The position numbers and the translations under genes were made by a program. A DNA stretch of 64,000 nt from an uncultured Clostridia bacterium. Its GTDB lineage: Bacteria; Bacillota; Clostridia; Oscillospirales; Acutalibacteraceae. Positions 16,274 to 25,644 of this stretch are shown piece after piece; position 1 is the stretch's first letter, and every line of letters begins with the position of its first letter. The stretch lies in contig CAMFBH010000002.1 of assembly GCA_945948515.1 (NCBI GenBank), positions 1 through 64,000 of the forward strand. The letters are read 5' to 3'. The notes beneath the pieces are model-generated. The model was not told the DNA's origin, did not search any database, and saw only the letters and a program-made list of their open reading frames with translations.

Positions 16274-18010
16274 ATGAACAAAGGCTATGAAAAGTATATC
16301 GGCTTTAAGCCGATAGACATTAAGGACCGTAAATGGCCCTCAAAAACAATTGAAAAAGCACCCGTTTGGTGTTCGGTTGACCTTAGAGACGGAAACCAGG
16401 CTCTTGTTGACCCAATGAATCTTCAGGAGAAGCTTGAATTTTTCCAAACCCTTGTTAAGGTTGGATTTAAAGAAATCGAGGTTGGATTCCCCTCTGCATC
16501 GGAAACCGAATATGAAATTCTCAGAACTCTTATTGACGGTAACTATATTCCCGACGATGTAACAATTCAGGTTCTTGTTCAGGCGCGTGAGCATCTTATC
16601 AAAAAAACATTTGAAGCTATCGACGGCGCAAAAAATGTTATTGTTCATTTCTATAATTCAACCTCAACCCTTCAGAGAAAGGTTGTTTTCAAAACGGATA
16701 TGGACGGCGTAATTGATATTGCCGTTAACGGTGCAAAGCTCATTAAAGAGCTTACTGCAAAAGAGCTTGAAAAGCACCCCGATATGAACATTCGCTTTGA
16801 ATACAGCCCCGAATCCTTCTCGGGCACTGAAATGGATAATGCCGTTAGAATTTGCGAAGAGGTTATGGATGCTCTTGAAATTACTAAAGAAAATCCGATT
16901 ATCCTTAATCTTCCGTCAACCGTTGAAGGCTCAACGCCTAACGGATATGCAGATCAAATTGAATATTTCTGCACTCATCTTAAAAACAGAGATGCCGCAA
17001 TCATTTCTCTTCATCCTCATAACGACAGAGGAACAGGTGTAGCCGCGGCAGAGCTCGGACTTCTTGCAGGAGCGGACAGAATTGAGGGAACTCTTTTCGG
17101 AAACGGCGAAAGAACGGGAAATGTTGATATTGTTACTCTTGCTCTTAATATGTGGACCCAGGGGATTGATCCGAAGCTTGATTTCCACAACATAAACGAA
17201 ATCCGCGAGATTTATGAGAGAAACACCAATATGAAGGTTCCTCCCCGCCAGCCGTATGCAGGCGAGCTTGTGTTCACTGCTTTTTCCGGCTCTCATCAGG
17301 ATGCCATCAACAAAGGAAAGCAGTATATGGACGACAGTAGTACCCCCTATTGGGAGGTTCCGTATCTTCCGATAGACCCTGCTGATGTTGGCAGAGAATA
17401 TGAGCCCATTATCAGAATAAATTCGCAGTCGGGCAAAGGCGGTGCTGCATTTATTCTTGCAAACGAATACGGAATTAAAATGCCGAAAGCAATGCACACC
17501 GAATTCGGAGCAATAGTTAAGCATGCCTGCGATGAAAAGGGCAAGGAGCTTCTTTCAAACGAGGTTTTCGACCTTTTCCAAAAGGAATACAGAAATGTTT
17601 GCGGACCTTACAGGCTTGTTAATTACAGAATAAGTGAAGAAAAGAACGAAGAGGATTACCTTACCTCAGTTCATTTTACAGGTGAAATCAAATATAAAAA
17701 CGGCGAAGCCGTAAAAATTGAAGGAACGGGAAGCGGTCCTATCGGCGCATTCTGTCAGGCAATGAACAGTATCGGTCTCGGTGACTACGAATTTGTTGAT
17801 TACAGCGAGCACGCAATTTCAGTCGGCTCTGATTCAAAGGCAATCAGTTATATTCACCTTAAAAATCCGAAGGGCAAGGATATCTTCGGAATCGGCGTAA
17901 GCCATAATATCGGATATGCTTCAATGAAGGGTATTATCTGCGCTATCAACCGCGACCAAAGCGACACACAGCGCGACGACACAATGCCCGGAATCTTTGA
18001 TGTTTGCTGA
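16274..18010 (+). CDS. leuA: 2-isopropylmalate synthase
   Basis: This 578-residue enzyme condenses acetyl-CoA with 2-oxoisovalerate in leucine synthesis. The HMGL-type barrel shows WCSVDLRDGNQAL near residue 33, EVGFPSAS, and the metal-binding HPHNDRGTG near residue 240. A C-terminal regulatory LeuA dimer region follows from about residue 430. Its length and the N-terminal RKWPSKTI segment match the long LeuA class also seen in actinobacteria. The ATG at 16274 follows AAAGGAG. leuB lies 51 bases downstream; leuC and leuD are not adjacent. Confidence 0.95.
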   Translation: MNKGYEKYIGFKPIDIKDRKWPSKTIEKAPVWCSVDLRDGNQALVDPMNLQEKLEFFQTLVKVGFKEIEVGFPSASETEYEILRTLIDGNYIPDDVTIQVLVQAREHLIKKTFEAIDGAKNVIVHFYNSTSTLQRKVVFKTDMDGVIDIAVNGAKLIKELTAKELEKHPDMNIRFEYSPESFSGTEMDNAVRICEEVMDALEITKENPIILNLPSTVEGSTPNGYADQIEYFCTHLKNRDAAIISLHPHNDRGTGVAAAELGLLAGADRIEGTLFGNGERTGNVDIVTLALNMWTQGIDPKLDFHNINEIREIYERNTNMKVPPRQPYAGELVFTAFSGSHQDAINKGKQYMDDSSTPYWEVPYLPIDPADVGREYEPIIRINSQSGKGGAAFILANEYGIKMPKAMHTEFGAIVKHACDEKGKELLSNEVFDLFQKEYRNVCGPYRLVNYRISEEKNEEDYLTSVHFTGEIKYKNGEAVKIEGTGSGPIGAFCQAMNSIGLGDYEFVDYSEHAISVGSDSKAISYIHLKNPKGKDIFGIGVSHNIGYASMKGIICAINRDQSDTQRDDTMPGIFDVC

Positions 18011-18061
18011 TTTTGAACATATTCAATTTTATTGTTATTACTGAAACACGGAGGAATAATT

Positions 18062-19132
18062 GTGAAAGAATATAAAATCACCGTCCTAAAAGGCGACGGA
18101 ATAGGACCTGAAATCGTTGATGAATGTATTAAGGTTCTCGATGCGGCAGGAAAAAAATTCGCCTTCAAATTCGAATATGATTATCAGCTTCTCGGCGGTT
18201 GCGCTATTGATGCTGCCGGAGTTCCATTCCCGGAGGAAACAGAAAAAGCATGTAAGGCATCGGATGCCGTTCTTCTCGGTGCTGTCGGCGGTCCGAAATG
18301 GGATAACCAGCCCGGAAACAACCGTCCGGAGAAAGGTCTTCTTGCAATCCGCGAGGCTCTCGGTCTTTTTGCAAATCTTCGCCCTGCAAAAATTTTTGCA
18401 CCCCTTAAAAGCGCATCTCCTATTAAGGAAGAAATTATCGGCGATGGACTTGATATCCTTATCGTGCGCGAGCTGACAGGCGGTATTTATTTCGGCGATA
18501 GAGGAACATACGAAAAAGACGGTGTTGTGGGAGCATATGATACCGAGCGTTACACCGTGCCCGAAATTGAAAGAATAGTTAAAGCCGGTTTTGAATACGC
18601 CATGAAGCGTTCAAAGCGCCTTACCTGCGTTGACAAGGCAAATGTTTTGGACTCCTCACGCCTTTGGAGAAAGGTTGTTGAAGAAATAAAGCCGAGTTAT
18701 CCCGAGGTTGAGGTTTCATATATGTATGTTGACAACTGTGCAATGCAGCTTGTAAGAAACCCTAATCAGTTCGACACAATAGTTACCTCAAATATTTTCG
18801 GAGACATTCTTTCAGACGAAGCCTCAATGGTTAGCGGTTCAATCGGAATGCTTGCTTCAGCTTCGCTTGCCGAGGGCACATTCGGACTTTACGAGCCCAT
18901 TCACGGCTCCGCTCCCGACATTGCGGGAACAGGCTGCGCAAATCCCCTTGCAACAATTCTTTCAGGCGCAATGATGCTTCGCTACACATTCGGTGAAATC
19001 GAGGCGGCAGATGCTATTGAAGCGGCTGTTGACAAGGCACTCACAACTGCAAGAACTCCCGACATTTACGAGGAAGGCCTTAAAAAGGTTTCAACCTCCG
19101 AAATGGGAAGCATTGTTGCAGAGCTCCTTTAA
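18062..19132 (+). CDS. leuB: 3-isopropylmalate dehydrogenase
   Basis: The 356-residue protein has the isocitrate/isopropylmalate dehydrogenase fold: [10 protein letters not shown] at the N-terminus, [40 protein letters not shown] and [12 protein letters not shown]. It oxidises and decarboxylates 3-isopropylmalate using NAD+. A GTG at 18062 with GGAGG seven bases upstream is the best start. It is probably cotranscribed with leuA under the T-box. Confidence 0.96.
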   Translation: MKEYKITVLKGDGIGPEIVDECIKVLDAAGKKFAFKFEYDYQLLGGCAIDAAGVPFPEETEKACKASDAVLLGAVGGPKWDNQPGNNRPEKGLLAIREALGLFANLRPAKIFAPLKSASPIKEEIIGDGLDILIVRELTGGIYFGDRGTYEKDGVVGAYDTERYTVPEIERIVKAGFEYAMKRSKRLTCVDKANVLDSSRLWRKVVEEIKPSYPEVEVSYMYVDNCAMQLVRNPNQFDTIVTSNIFGDILSDEASMVSGSIGMLASASLAEGTFGLYEPIHGSAPDIAGTGCANPLATILSGAMMLRYTFGEIEAADAIEAAVDKALTTARTPDIYEEGLKKVSTSEMGSIVAELL

Positions 19133-19147
19133 TTAAATACAAAATTA

Positions 19148-19186
19148 AAAATCCCGATGGCTTAAATAAAGTCTTCGGGATTTTTT
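19148..19186. terminator. Terminator after leuB, usable in both directions
   Basis: An AAAAATCCCGA/TCGGGATTTTT stem with a 17-base loop lies between the convergent leuB and ATPase genes; T runs occur on both sides. Confidence 0.8.
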
Positions 19187-19194
19187 ATATCATC

Positions 19195-21849
19195 TTATTT
19201 ATTAAGTTTTCTTTGAATGAATTTAACTGCTTCAACAATCGGAATAACCGAAACGGCGAGTGCCATTGCTACTGCATATTCTGCAAGAGAAATGCTTTCA
19301 AATCCGAATGCTGTTTTAAGGAACGGAATATAGATAACCGCTGTTGTAAGAACAAGCGAAATAACCATTGCGCCAAGCAAAATCTTGTTCTGTCCTTTAA
19401 TTGAGAAAATGGACTGGCGTCTGCTTCTCATATTAAAGCTGTGGAAGATTTCAGCCATGGAAAGAGTTAAAAATGCCATTGTCATACCGTCGGGGCTATT
19501 AACAAATTCCCATCTGCCGATTTCCATATAATGACCGATTAAATAAGCAAGAACCGTTACAACAGTAACCATTATTCCCTGCCATGCTACATCAAAGCCC
19601 GTTCCTCCTGCAAAAATTCCATCCTTAGGATCACGGGGCTTACGCTTCATTACATTGCTTTCAGCCTTTTCAACACCGAGTGCAATTGCGGGGAAGCAGT
19701 CGGTAATGAGATTTATCCACAAAAGGTGAACAGGCTCGAGAATTGTAAATCCGAGAATTGTTGCAAAGAAAATTGAGAGAACCTCGGAAAGGTTTGAAGA
19801 AAGCAGGAACTGAATTGATTTGCGGATATTATCGTAAATTCTTCTTCCCTCTTCAACCGCAGAAACTATTGTTGCAAAGTTATCGTCTGCAAGAACCATA
19901 TCGGCAACATTCTTTGTAACATCCGTTCCCGTTATGCCCATACCTATTCCGATATCGGCACTCTTGATTGACGGAGCATCGTTAACGCCGTCTCCGGTCA
20001 TTGCCGTAATCTTGTTTTTATTTCTCCATGCGTTAACTATTCTAACCTTGTGTTCAGGCTGAACGCGAGCATAAACGCTGTATTTTTCAATATTATCGTT
20101 TAGCTCCTCATCGCTCATATCATTAAGCTGAGCGCCTGTTATTGCGCCCTCTTCATTTTCGATAATGCCAAGCTGCTTTGCAATTGCCACGGCGGTATCC
20201 TTATGGTCGCCCGTAATCATAACAGCTCTTATTCCTGCTTCCTTACATTCCTTGATTGCATCAACAACCTCGGGGCGAACAGGGTCAATCATTCCCGTTA
20301 GACCAATGTAGCAAAGCTCGTTTTCAGCCGATTCGGTAGTGATTTCAGACGGAAGCTCCTTATATTCGCGCATTGCGGCACAAAGAACACGAAGCGCCTC
20401 ATCTGCCATTGCTTTATTAGCACCGAGGATTTCTTCTTTAAGCTCGGGAGTCATAGGAACTGCCTTGCCGTCAACAAGAACACTCTTACAGCGATCAAGA
20501 ACTACATCGGGTGCACCCTTTGTGTACTGAATAACACCGCTTTTTGTTTTATGGAAGGTGCTCATCATTTTTCTTGATGAGTCAAACGGAAGCTCCGAAA
20601 TTCTCGGGAACATTTCTTCAAGTGTTCCTTTGGGCATTTCAAGCTTATTCGCAAAATTAACAAGCGCACACTCTGTTGGCTCGCCCACTGCTTCGTTTTT
20701 CTCATCATCAAGCTGAGCATCACTGCAAAGCGCCATTGCCTGTGCAAGAAGCTTTTCGTTATCCGAAGAGGATTTAACAACGGTCATTTTGTTTTGAGTG
20801 AGAGTTCCGGTTTTATCCGAGCAGATAACCTGAGTACAGCCGAGAGTTTCAACAGCAGTCAACTTTCTGATTACCGCGTTTCTTTTGCTCATTTTTGTTA
20901 CGCCCATTGAAAGAACTATTGTTACAACCGCCGCAAGTCCTTCGGGAATTGCTGCAACTGCAAGCGAAACAGCAACCATAAATGTGTCGAGAACACCTCT
21001 TCCCGTAAGCGGATTTCCTGTTACAAAGCCTCTAATAATATCAAACGCAAAAATGAAAGCGCAAATTCCGAGAACAAGACCTGATAAAATCTTTGAGAGC
21101 TGATTTAGCTTAATCTGAAGCGGTGTATCGCCTTCCTTTGCATTTGTAAGAACATCGGCGATTTTACCCATTTCAGTTTGCATGCCTGTTGCAACAACAA
21201 CCGCCTTGCCTCTGCCGTAAACAACATTTGAGCCCATGTAAACCATATTTTTTCTGTCGCCGAGAGGAATATCCTTTTCGCCCTCCTTGAGCGCAAGGGC
21301 TTCAAGCGTTTTGTTTACAGGAACACTTTCTCCCGTGAGGGCGGCTTCTTCAACCTTCATTGAAGCACATTCAATAATTCGGCAATCGGCAGGAACGCTG
21401 TCGCCTGCTTCAAGAATTACAACATCGCCGACTACAAGCTCTTCGCTTTTAACTGTTTGGAGCTTTCCGTCACGAAGCACCTTTGAGGTTGCGGCGGAAA
21501 TTTCCTGAAGCGCTTCTATCGCTTTTTCCGCCTTGCTCTCCTGATAAACGCCGAGAACTGCATTAATGATTACAACAATGAGAATAATAACAACATCTGC
21601 ATAACCCTCTTTTTCACCGCTCATTGCAGCAGTTATGGCGGAAACAGCCGCCGCAACAATAAGAATAATAATCATCGGGTCTGCAAGCTCTTTTAAGAAA
21701 CGGTGAATTATTGATTCTTTCTTTCCTTCATCGAGCTTGTTTCTGCCGTTTTTCTCAAGACGGCTTTTGGCTTCTGCACCTGTTAAACCGCCGAGCTGTG
21801 ACGATGCGTTTTGAACAACATCGCTGACAGACTGAAGATACTCTTTCAT
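19195..21849 (-). CDS. P-type cation ATPase (Ca2+/Mn2+ type)
   Basis: The 884-residue pump has the SERCA/PMR1-type layout. It has an N-terminal cation ATPase domain, the TGES actuator loop, the M4 motif AAIPEGLAAVV, the phosphorylation site DKTGT with Asp345, KGAPD, and the hinge MTGDGVNDAPSIKSADIGIGMG. About ten membrane segments are visible. Family members export Ca2+ or Mn2+ from the cytoplasm. The probable manganese riboswitch in its leader points to Mn2+ as a physiological substrate. It has its own promoter although it lies downstream of the iolC-like gene on the same strand. Confidence 0.93.
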   Translation of the reverse strand: MKEYLQSVSDVVQNASSQLGGLTGAEAKSRLEKNGRNKLDEGKKESIIHRFLKELADPMIIILIVAAAVSAITAAMSGEKEGYADVVIILIVVIINAVLGVYQESKAEKAIEALQEISAATSKVLRDGKLQTVKSEELVVGDVVILEAGDSVPADCRIIECASMKVEEAALTGESVPVNKTLEALALKEGEKDIPLGDRKNMVYMGSNVVYGRGKAVVVATGMQTEMGKIADVLTNAKEGDTPLQIKLNQLSKILSGLVLGICAFIFAFDIIRGFVTGNPLTGRGVLDTFMVAVSLAVAAIPEGLAAVVTIVLSMGVTKMSKRNAVIRKLTAVETLGCTQVICSDKTGTLTQNKMTVVKSSSDNEKLLAQAMALCSDAQLDDEKNEAVGEPTECALVNFANKLEMPKGTLEEMFPRISELPFDSSRKMMSTFHKTKSGVIQYTKGAPDVVLDRCKSVLVDGKAVPMTPELKEEILGANKAMADEALRVLCAAMREYKELPSEITTESAENELCYIGLTGMIDPVRPEVVDAIKECKEAGIRAVMITGDHKDTAVAIAKQLGIIENEEGAITGAQLNDMSDEELNDNIEKYSVYARVQPEHKVRIVNAWRNKNKITAMTGDGVNDAPSIKSADIGIGMGITGTDVTKNVADMVLADDNFATIVSAVEEGRRIYDNIRKSIQFLLSSNLSEVLSIFFATILGFTILEPVHLLWINLITDCFPAIALGVEKAESNVMKRKPRDPKDGIFAGGTGFDVAWQGIMVTVVTVLAYLIGHYMEIGRWEFVNSPDGMTMAFLTLSMAEIFHSFNMRSRRQSIFSIKGQNKILLGAMVISLVLTTAVIYIPFLKTAFGFESISLAEYAVAMALAVSVIPIVEAVKFIQRKLNK

Positions 21850-21873
21850 AAGAAAACCTCCTGAAAAATAAAG

Positions 21874-21996
21874 GACTCACACACAGAGTATTTGCTCTAT
21901 GTATGAGTCTCATTCTTTAAATAATTTAAGCCAGCCTAAAAAGACATGATGTTGACTTAAACCAATCCGAAAGGAAAGGAACTACTCCCTCATAAC
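21874..21996 (-). promoter_or_regulatory. Probable yybP-ykoY manganese riboswitch with terminator
   Basis: Read on the minus strand, the leader has GGGAGTAG (+ strand CTACTCCC, about 21982-21989), GTCAACATCATG (21945-21956), AGGCTGGC and ATGAGACTC. These resemble the conserved loops of the yybP-ykoY class, which senses Mn2+. The ATGAGACTC segment is also the 5' half of a 15-bp hairpin (21874-21909) followed by CTTTATTTTT. Ligand binding and termination would therefore exclude each other, making it an on-switch for the ATPase. The match is by eye from remembered consensus. Confidence 0.78.
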
Positions 21997-22002
21997 GCGT
22001 TA

Positions 22003-22031
22003 ATTATACCACTTTTTTCCAAAAAAGTCAA
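22003..22031 (-). promoter_or_regulatory. sigma-A promoter of the ATPase gene
   Basis: On the minus strand TTGACT (22026-22031), a 17-base spacer and TATAAT (22003-22008) with an upstream TGG extended element lie just before the riboswitch. Confidence 0.75.
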
Positions 22032-22070
22032 TTAACTAATTGTTAACATTGCAATATACTGTGAAACTGT

Positions 22071-23087
22071 TTATACTCTTGCAACCATTTCGCCGTATTC
22101 TTCCTTGCTCTTTTTAATGAAATCCTCAACCTGCTTTGCACTCGGCATAGCATCTGAGCATGAATGAGCGGAAATAAGAATGGAAGCCGAAGCCGATCCA
22201 AACTCAAGGCACTCAATGATTTCTTTGCCCTGAAGAAGACTGTATAGGAATGATGAGCCGTAGCCGTCACCGCCGCCGAAGCCTTTAAGCTTAACAGCCG
22301 GGAACGGTTTAATTGAATAGAAATTACCGTCGTTTGTATAGGCGGTTGAGCCCTCCTTGCCGTGCTTGATTACGCAGATTTTTGCGCCGAAAGACTGCCA
22401 GTACTCAGCGGATTCCGGATCGGAGCCTTTAACTCCTACAATGCCCTCTGTTAAATCAAACTCCTCACGCGAACCCATAATAATATCTGCATTCTGTGCA
22501 ACAATGCTGTAATAAACAGCGATTTCATCCTTTGATTTCCATGTGTATTCACGGTAATCTATATCAAAAATAATTCTAACATTATTTTTCTTTGCAAGCA
22601 TCATTGCCTTAAGGCAAGCCTCTCGGCTGGGAGATGCACAAAGAGCAGTTCCCGAAATAACAATAGCCTTTGCACTGCTGATATACTCCTCATCAACATC
22701 GGCGGGGCTGAGCATTAAATCTGCAACACCTTCGCGGTACATGAGTATTGAAGAGGATTCCTTTGAAAGAATTTCAGTAAATGTTAAACCAAGACATTCG
22801 CCGTTTTTTGCACGGGTTACATGGCTCGTGTCTATGCCCTCTTTATCAAAATAGTTTACAACGAAATCGCCGAACTGGTCGTTTGAAACAGTGCCGATAA
22901 ATCCAACCTTGCAGCCGAGACGGGCAAAACCTACTGCAATATTTGCAGGCGAGCCGCCAACATATTTATTAAAATTTGAAGATTCCGAAAGGGGCATGTA
23001 CATATCTGTTGGGTTAAAATCGATAGCAATTCTTCCAATCGGAATAAAATCAAGCGGCTTTGACATATCAAAATCAATATATTTCAT
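22071..23087 (-). CDS. iolC: 5-dehydro-2-deoxygluconokinase-like PfkB kinase
   Basis: The 338-residue protein is a PfkB-family sugar kinase most like IolC of the myo-inositol pathway. It has KYVGGSPANIAVGFARLG near residue 40, a SILMYREGVADLML segment, SGTALCASPSREA and the C-terminal HSCSDAMPS motif seen in IolC. The catalytic loop reads GGGDGYGS where most family members have GAGD, but the catalytic aspartate is kept. It lies 16 bases after an aldolase gene whose product would use the kinase product. No other inositol genes are in the window. Confidence 0.82.
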   Translation of the reverse strand: MKYIDFDMSKPLDFIPIGRIAIDFNPTDMYMPLSESSNFNKYVGGSPANIAVGFARLGCKVGFIGTVSNDQFGDFVVNYFDKEGIDTSHVTRAKNGECLGLTFTEILSKESSSILMYREGVADLMLSPADVDEEYISSAKAIVISGTALCASPSREACLKAMMLAKKNNVRIIFDIDYREYTWKSKDEIAVYYSIVAQNADIIMGSREEFDLTEGIVGVKGSDPESAEYWQSFGAKICVIKHGKEGSTAYTNDGNFYSIKPFPAVKLKGFGGGDGYGSSFLYSLLQGKEIIECLEFGSASASILISAHSCSDAMPSAKQVEDFIKKSKEEYGEMVARV

Positions 23088-23103
23088 AATAATCCTCTCC
23101 CTA

Positions 23104-23946
23104 TTATGCTTTGTTATCCGAGCCGAAAATCAGCATATGCCTTTTAACATTCTCATAAGCGCCCTGAACCTCGGCGGCCTGCAAATCGTAATAGCCTTTA
23201 ATATCGTTATTATTATAACACGCGCGAACGCAGTTTTCAACAGAATCAAAGGTTGCGGTTGCGATATTAATTTTTCTTATTCCTGTTTTTGAACATCTAA
23301 CAAAATCCTGCTCGGAAATTCCCGTTCCTCCGTGAAGAACAAGCGGAGCTGAAACTCTTTGAGCAACCTTCTCGAGAATATCGAATCTTAGCTTAGGCTC
23401 CTCCTTATAGTTACCGTGGGCATTTCCGATAGCTATTGCAAGCGCATCAACGCCTGTTTTATCAGCAAAGGTTAGCGCTTCATCGGGCGAGGTACAGTTA
23501 ATTGCAATATCCTCACTGCCGTCCTCACTTCCGCCGACACATCCGATTTCAGCTTCTACAGAGGCACCGTATGCCTTTGCTTTTTCAATAACGGCATTGG
23601 TTTGAGCAATGTTTTCGATGAGAGGAAGATGGCTTCCGTCGAACATAACGGAGGTGAATCCCAATTCAAGTGCCTGAGATATTTTTTCAAGCGTTTTGCC
23701 GTGATCGAAATGCACAGCAACAGGAGTTTTGGCACTCTTTGCCGCGGCAACCATAAGAGGTCCGATTATTTCAAGCGGACTTTGCTTTAAGCGTACCTCG
23801 GCAATTTGAAGAATTGCGGGAGCATTGAGTTCCTCCGCCGCTTTGAGAACGCCGAGCACCATTTCCATATTTGCAACAGAAAAGGAGCCGACCGCATAAT
23901 TTTCCTTCTGCGCTTTTTCAAGCAAGTTTTTCATATTAACAAGCAT
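23104..23946 (-). CDS. iolJ: Class II aldolase, probably IolJ-type
   Basis: This 280-residue class II (zinc-dependent) aldolase has VHFDHGKT near residue 75, GNAHGNYK near residue 175 and LHGGTGIS near residue 204, the metal- and phosphate-binding segments of the fructose-bisphosphate aldolase family. Pairing with an IolC-like kinase favours 6-phospho-5-dehydro-2-deoxygluconate as substrate, cut to dihydroxyacetone phosphate and malonic semialdehyde. Fructose- or tagatose-bisphosphate aldolase remains possible. The ATG at 23946 has GAAAGGCG upstream. It begins only 25 bases after the 3' end of rnpB. Confidence 0.75.
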   Translation of the reverse strand: MLVNMKNLLEKAQKENYAVGSFSVANMEMVLGVLKAAEELNAPAILQIAEVRLKQSPLEIIGPLMVAAAKSAKTPVAVHFDHGKTLEKISQALELGFTSVMFDGSHLPLIENIAQTNAVIEKAKAYGASVEAEIGCVGGSEDGSEDIAINCTSPDEALTFADKTGVDALAIAIGNAHGNYKEEPKLRFDILEKVAQRVSAPLVLHGGTGISEQDFVRCSKTGIRKINIATATFDSVENCVRACYNNNDIKGYYDLQAAEVQGAYENVKRHMLIFGSDNKA

Positions 23947-23971
23947 AAGCAAAACGCCTTTCATTCAAAAA

Positions 23972-24303
23972 TGTGAGCAAACCGTAAGCCGAGTTCTGTC
24001 GTGGGCAATTATCTATCTCGACAGTCCGTTGCCGAACTGCTCAAGCCATCCTTCGAGGTTATGTGTCGAGCAAACAGCCCCTCAGTCGATGTTGCAGCGG
24101 ATAGAGTTTACATGGCAGCCCTCGTCTCCGACGGCTCGGTGTGCTCTTACCACGCCTTTCCACCCTTACCGTTTTCACGGCGGTTTATTTCTGTTGCACT
24201 GTTCCTAGGGTCACCCCCGGCGGCCGTTAGCCGTTATCCTGCTCTGCGCTGCTCGGACTTTCCTCACAGGCAAACACCTGCGCAATTGCCTGATTTACTC
24301 ACA
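23972..24303 (-). ncRNA. rnpB: RNase P RNA, bacterial type A
   Basis: The minus strand carries the RNase P RNA core. The 5' GAGGAAAGTCCGAGC, the central blocks around CGGCGG and GGGTGACCCTAG, and the 3' ACAGAACTCGGCTTAC are present. P1 is formed by TGTGAGTAAATC at the 5' end and GGTTTGCTCACA at the 3' end, which fixes a length of about 332 bases. The conserved blocks match type A, as usual in Clostridia, rather than the Bacillus type B. It has a consensus promoter. Confidence 0.95.
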
Positions 24304-24308
24304 TTGTT

Positions 24309-24337
24309 ATTGTAAAATAAGTTTTAAACCTTGTCAA
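24309..24337 (-). promoter_or_regulatory. sigma-A promoter of rnpB
   Basis: On the minus strand a perfect TTGACA (24332-24337), a 17-base spacer and TACAAT (24309-24314) place the start at the predicted RNA 5' end. Confidence 0.85.
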
Positions 24338-24355
24338 CAAATAATTGAAAAAGGA

Positions 24356-24384
24356 TTGAAAAATACTATCTTCTTTGGTAAAAT
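24356..24384 (+). promoter_or_regulatory. Probable promoter of the LCP gene
   Basis: TTGAAA (24356-24361), a 17-base spacer and TAAAAT (24379-24384), divergent from the rnpB promoter. Confidence 0.5.
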
Positions 24385-24423
24385 TCTAATTGAAAGCTCT
24401 TGACGGGGAGGCTATAAAAATTA

Positions 24424-25590
24424 ATGCCGAGATTTGAAAACGATTACAGCGGCGCTGAAAAGAGGCGCCAAAACGATAAAAGAGACAGAACAGTTCCGAA
24501 CGATAATTTCGGGCAGATTGATTATAATTTCAACAATAGAAGACACGGCGAGGAATATGTTGATATGAACTCGCTTTACGAAAATTCCTCGAAAAATGAA
24601 TATGAGGATTTTTATACGGGCAGAGATGATTTTGACGAGCAGCCGAGGAAAAGCCGACGAAATCCGCCGCCGAAAAAGAATAAGAGTAAAAAAACAGGTC
24701 AAAAGATTATAGCCCTTCTTGCAGTTTTGCTTATTATTTTTTCTTCTCTCGCCTTTTCTGTTCTCGGAAAATTCAACTATACTCAAGGTGAGAAAAATCA
24801 ATATGTTGACTCTTCATCTTTAGTTAGCGGCGCAGGTGTTACAAATGTTCTTGTTCTCGGTGTTGACAGGCGCTCGGAAAACCAAACGGAATCCCGTTCG
24901 GACACGATGATGCTTGTTAGCATAGATAAAAAGCACAATGCAATTAAAATGACCTCATTTTTGCGTGACACATGGGTTTACATTCCCTGCAAGGATACCA
25001 ATCAGCGCTTAAATGCCGCATGCACCTACGGAGGCTATAACGGAGTTCGCGACACTATTGAATACAATTTCGGAATTAAGATAGACGGATATATTACAGC
25101 CGATTTTGAAATGTTTAAGGTTATTGTTGATTCTCTCGGCGGAGTTGAGGTTGAGGTTACGGAGGCAGAAGCCAATGAGGTTACCAATCACCAAAAGCGA
25201 TACGGCGGAGTTACTCTTGAAAGCGGAACTCATAATCTCACCGGAGAACAGGCTCTTGCATATTGCAGAATCAGAAAAATTGACACCGATTTTATGAGAA
25301 CTCAGCGACAGCGCACCGTTATGAGCGCAATGATTAACAAGGTTAAGCATTCAAATCCAATCAGCCTTTATTCCATGGCGAAAAATGCAGCGCCTTATAT
25401 TGGAACAAGCCTTTCAAAGGCTCAGCTTACAGGATTTGTTCTTTCTGCACTCACCTGTGCGGGAGATATCAGGCAGGAAAAGGTTCCGTTTGACGACACT
25501 TGGAGATATGCAAACATAAACGGAAACTCAGTTATTCAAATTGACCTTGATGAAAACAAAGAAAAATTGCAGGAATTTATTTACAATTAA
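24424..25590 (+). CDS. LytR-CpsA-Psr (LCP) family cell-wall glycopolymer ligase
   Basis: The 388-residue protein has a charged, disordered cytoplasmic N-terminus (about 95 residues), one transmembrane helix (about 97-118) and an extracellular LCP domain. Domain motifs include VLVLGVDRR near residue 140, SRSDTMMLVSID, SFLRDTWVYIP and the C-terminal ALAYCRIRKIDTDFMRTQRQ. LCP proteins transfer anionic glycopolymers from lipid carriers to peptidoglycan. GGGGAGG lies 12 bases before the ATG. It is monocistronic and ends at a strong terminator. Confidence 0.93.
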   Translation: MPRFENDYSGAEKRRQNDKRDRTVPNDNFGQIDYNFNNRRHGEEYVDMNSLYENSSKNEYEDFYTGRDDFDEQPRKSRRNPPPKKNKSKKTGQKIIALLAVLLIIFSSLAFSVLGKFNYTQGEKNQYVDSSSLVSGAGVTNVLVLGVDRRSENQTESRSDTMMLVSIDKKHNAIKMTSFLRDTWVYIPCKDTNQRLNAACTYGGYNGVRDTIEYNFGIKIDGYITADFEMFKVIVDSLGGVEVEVTEAEANEVTNHQKRYGGVTLESGTHNLTGEQALAYCRIRKIDTDFMRTQRQRTVMSAMINKVKHSNPISLYSMAKNAAPYIGTSLSKAQLTGFVLSALTCAGDIRQEKVPFDDTWRYANINGNSVIQIDLDENKEKLQEFIYN

Positions 25591-25602
25591 ATAAAAAAAT
25601 CA

Positions 25603-25633
25603 GAGCCGGCGGTTTTCACCGCCGGCTCCTTTT
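25603..25633. terminator. Bidirectional terminator between the LCP gene and the small peptide gene
   Basis: A GC-rich perfect 11-bp stem (25603-25613 with 25618-25628) is followed by CTTTTT on the plus strand and by TGATTTTTTTA on the minus strand. Confidence 0.9.
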
Positions 25634-25644
25634 TATGCCGTTAA

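Noticed and set aside
23104-23946. Naming the aldolase as glycolytic fructose-bisphosphate aldolase
   Set aside because: The motifs allow it, but the adjacent IolC-like kinase favours the IolJ-type assignment; confidence was lowered accordingly.
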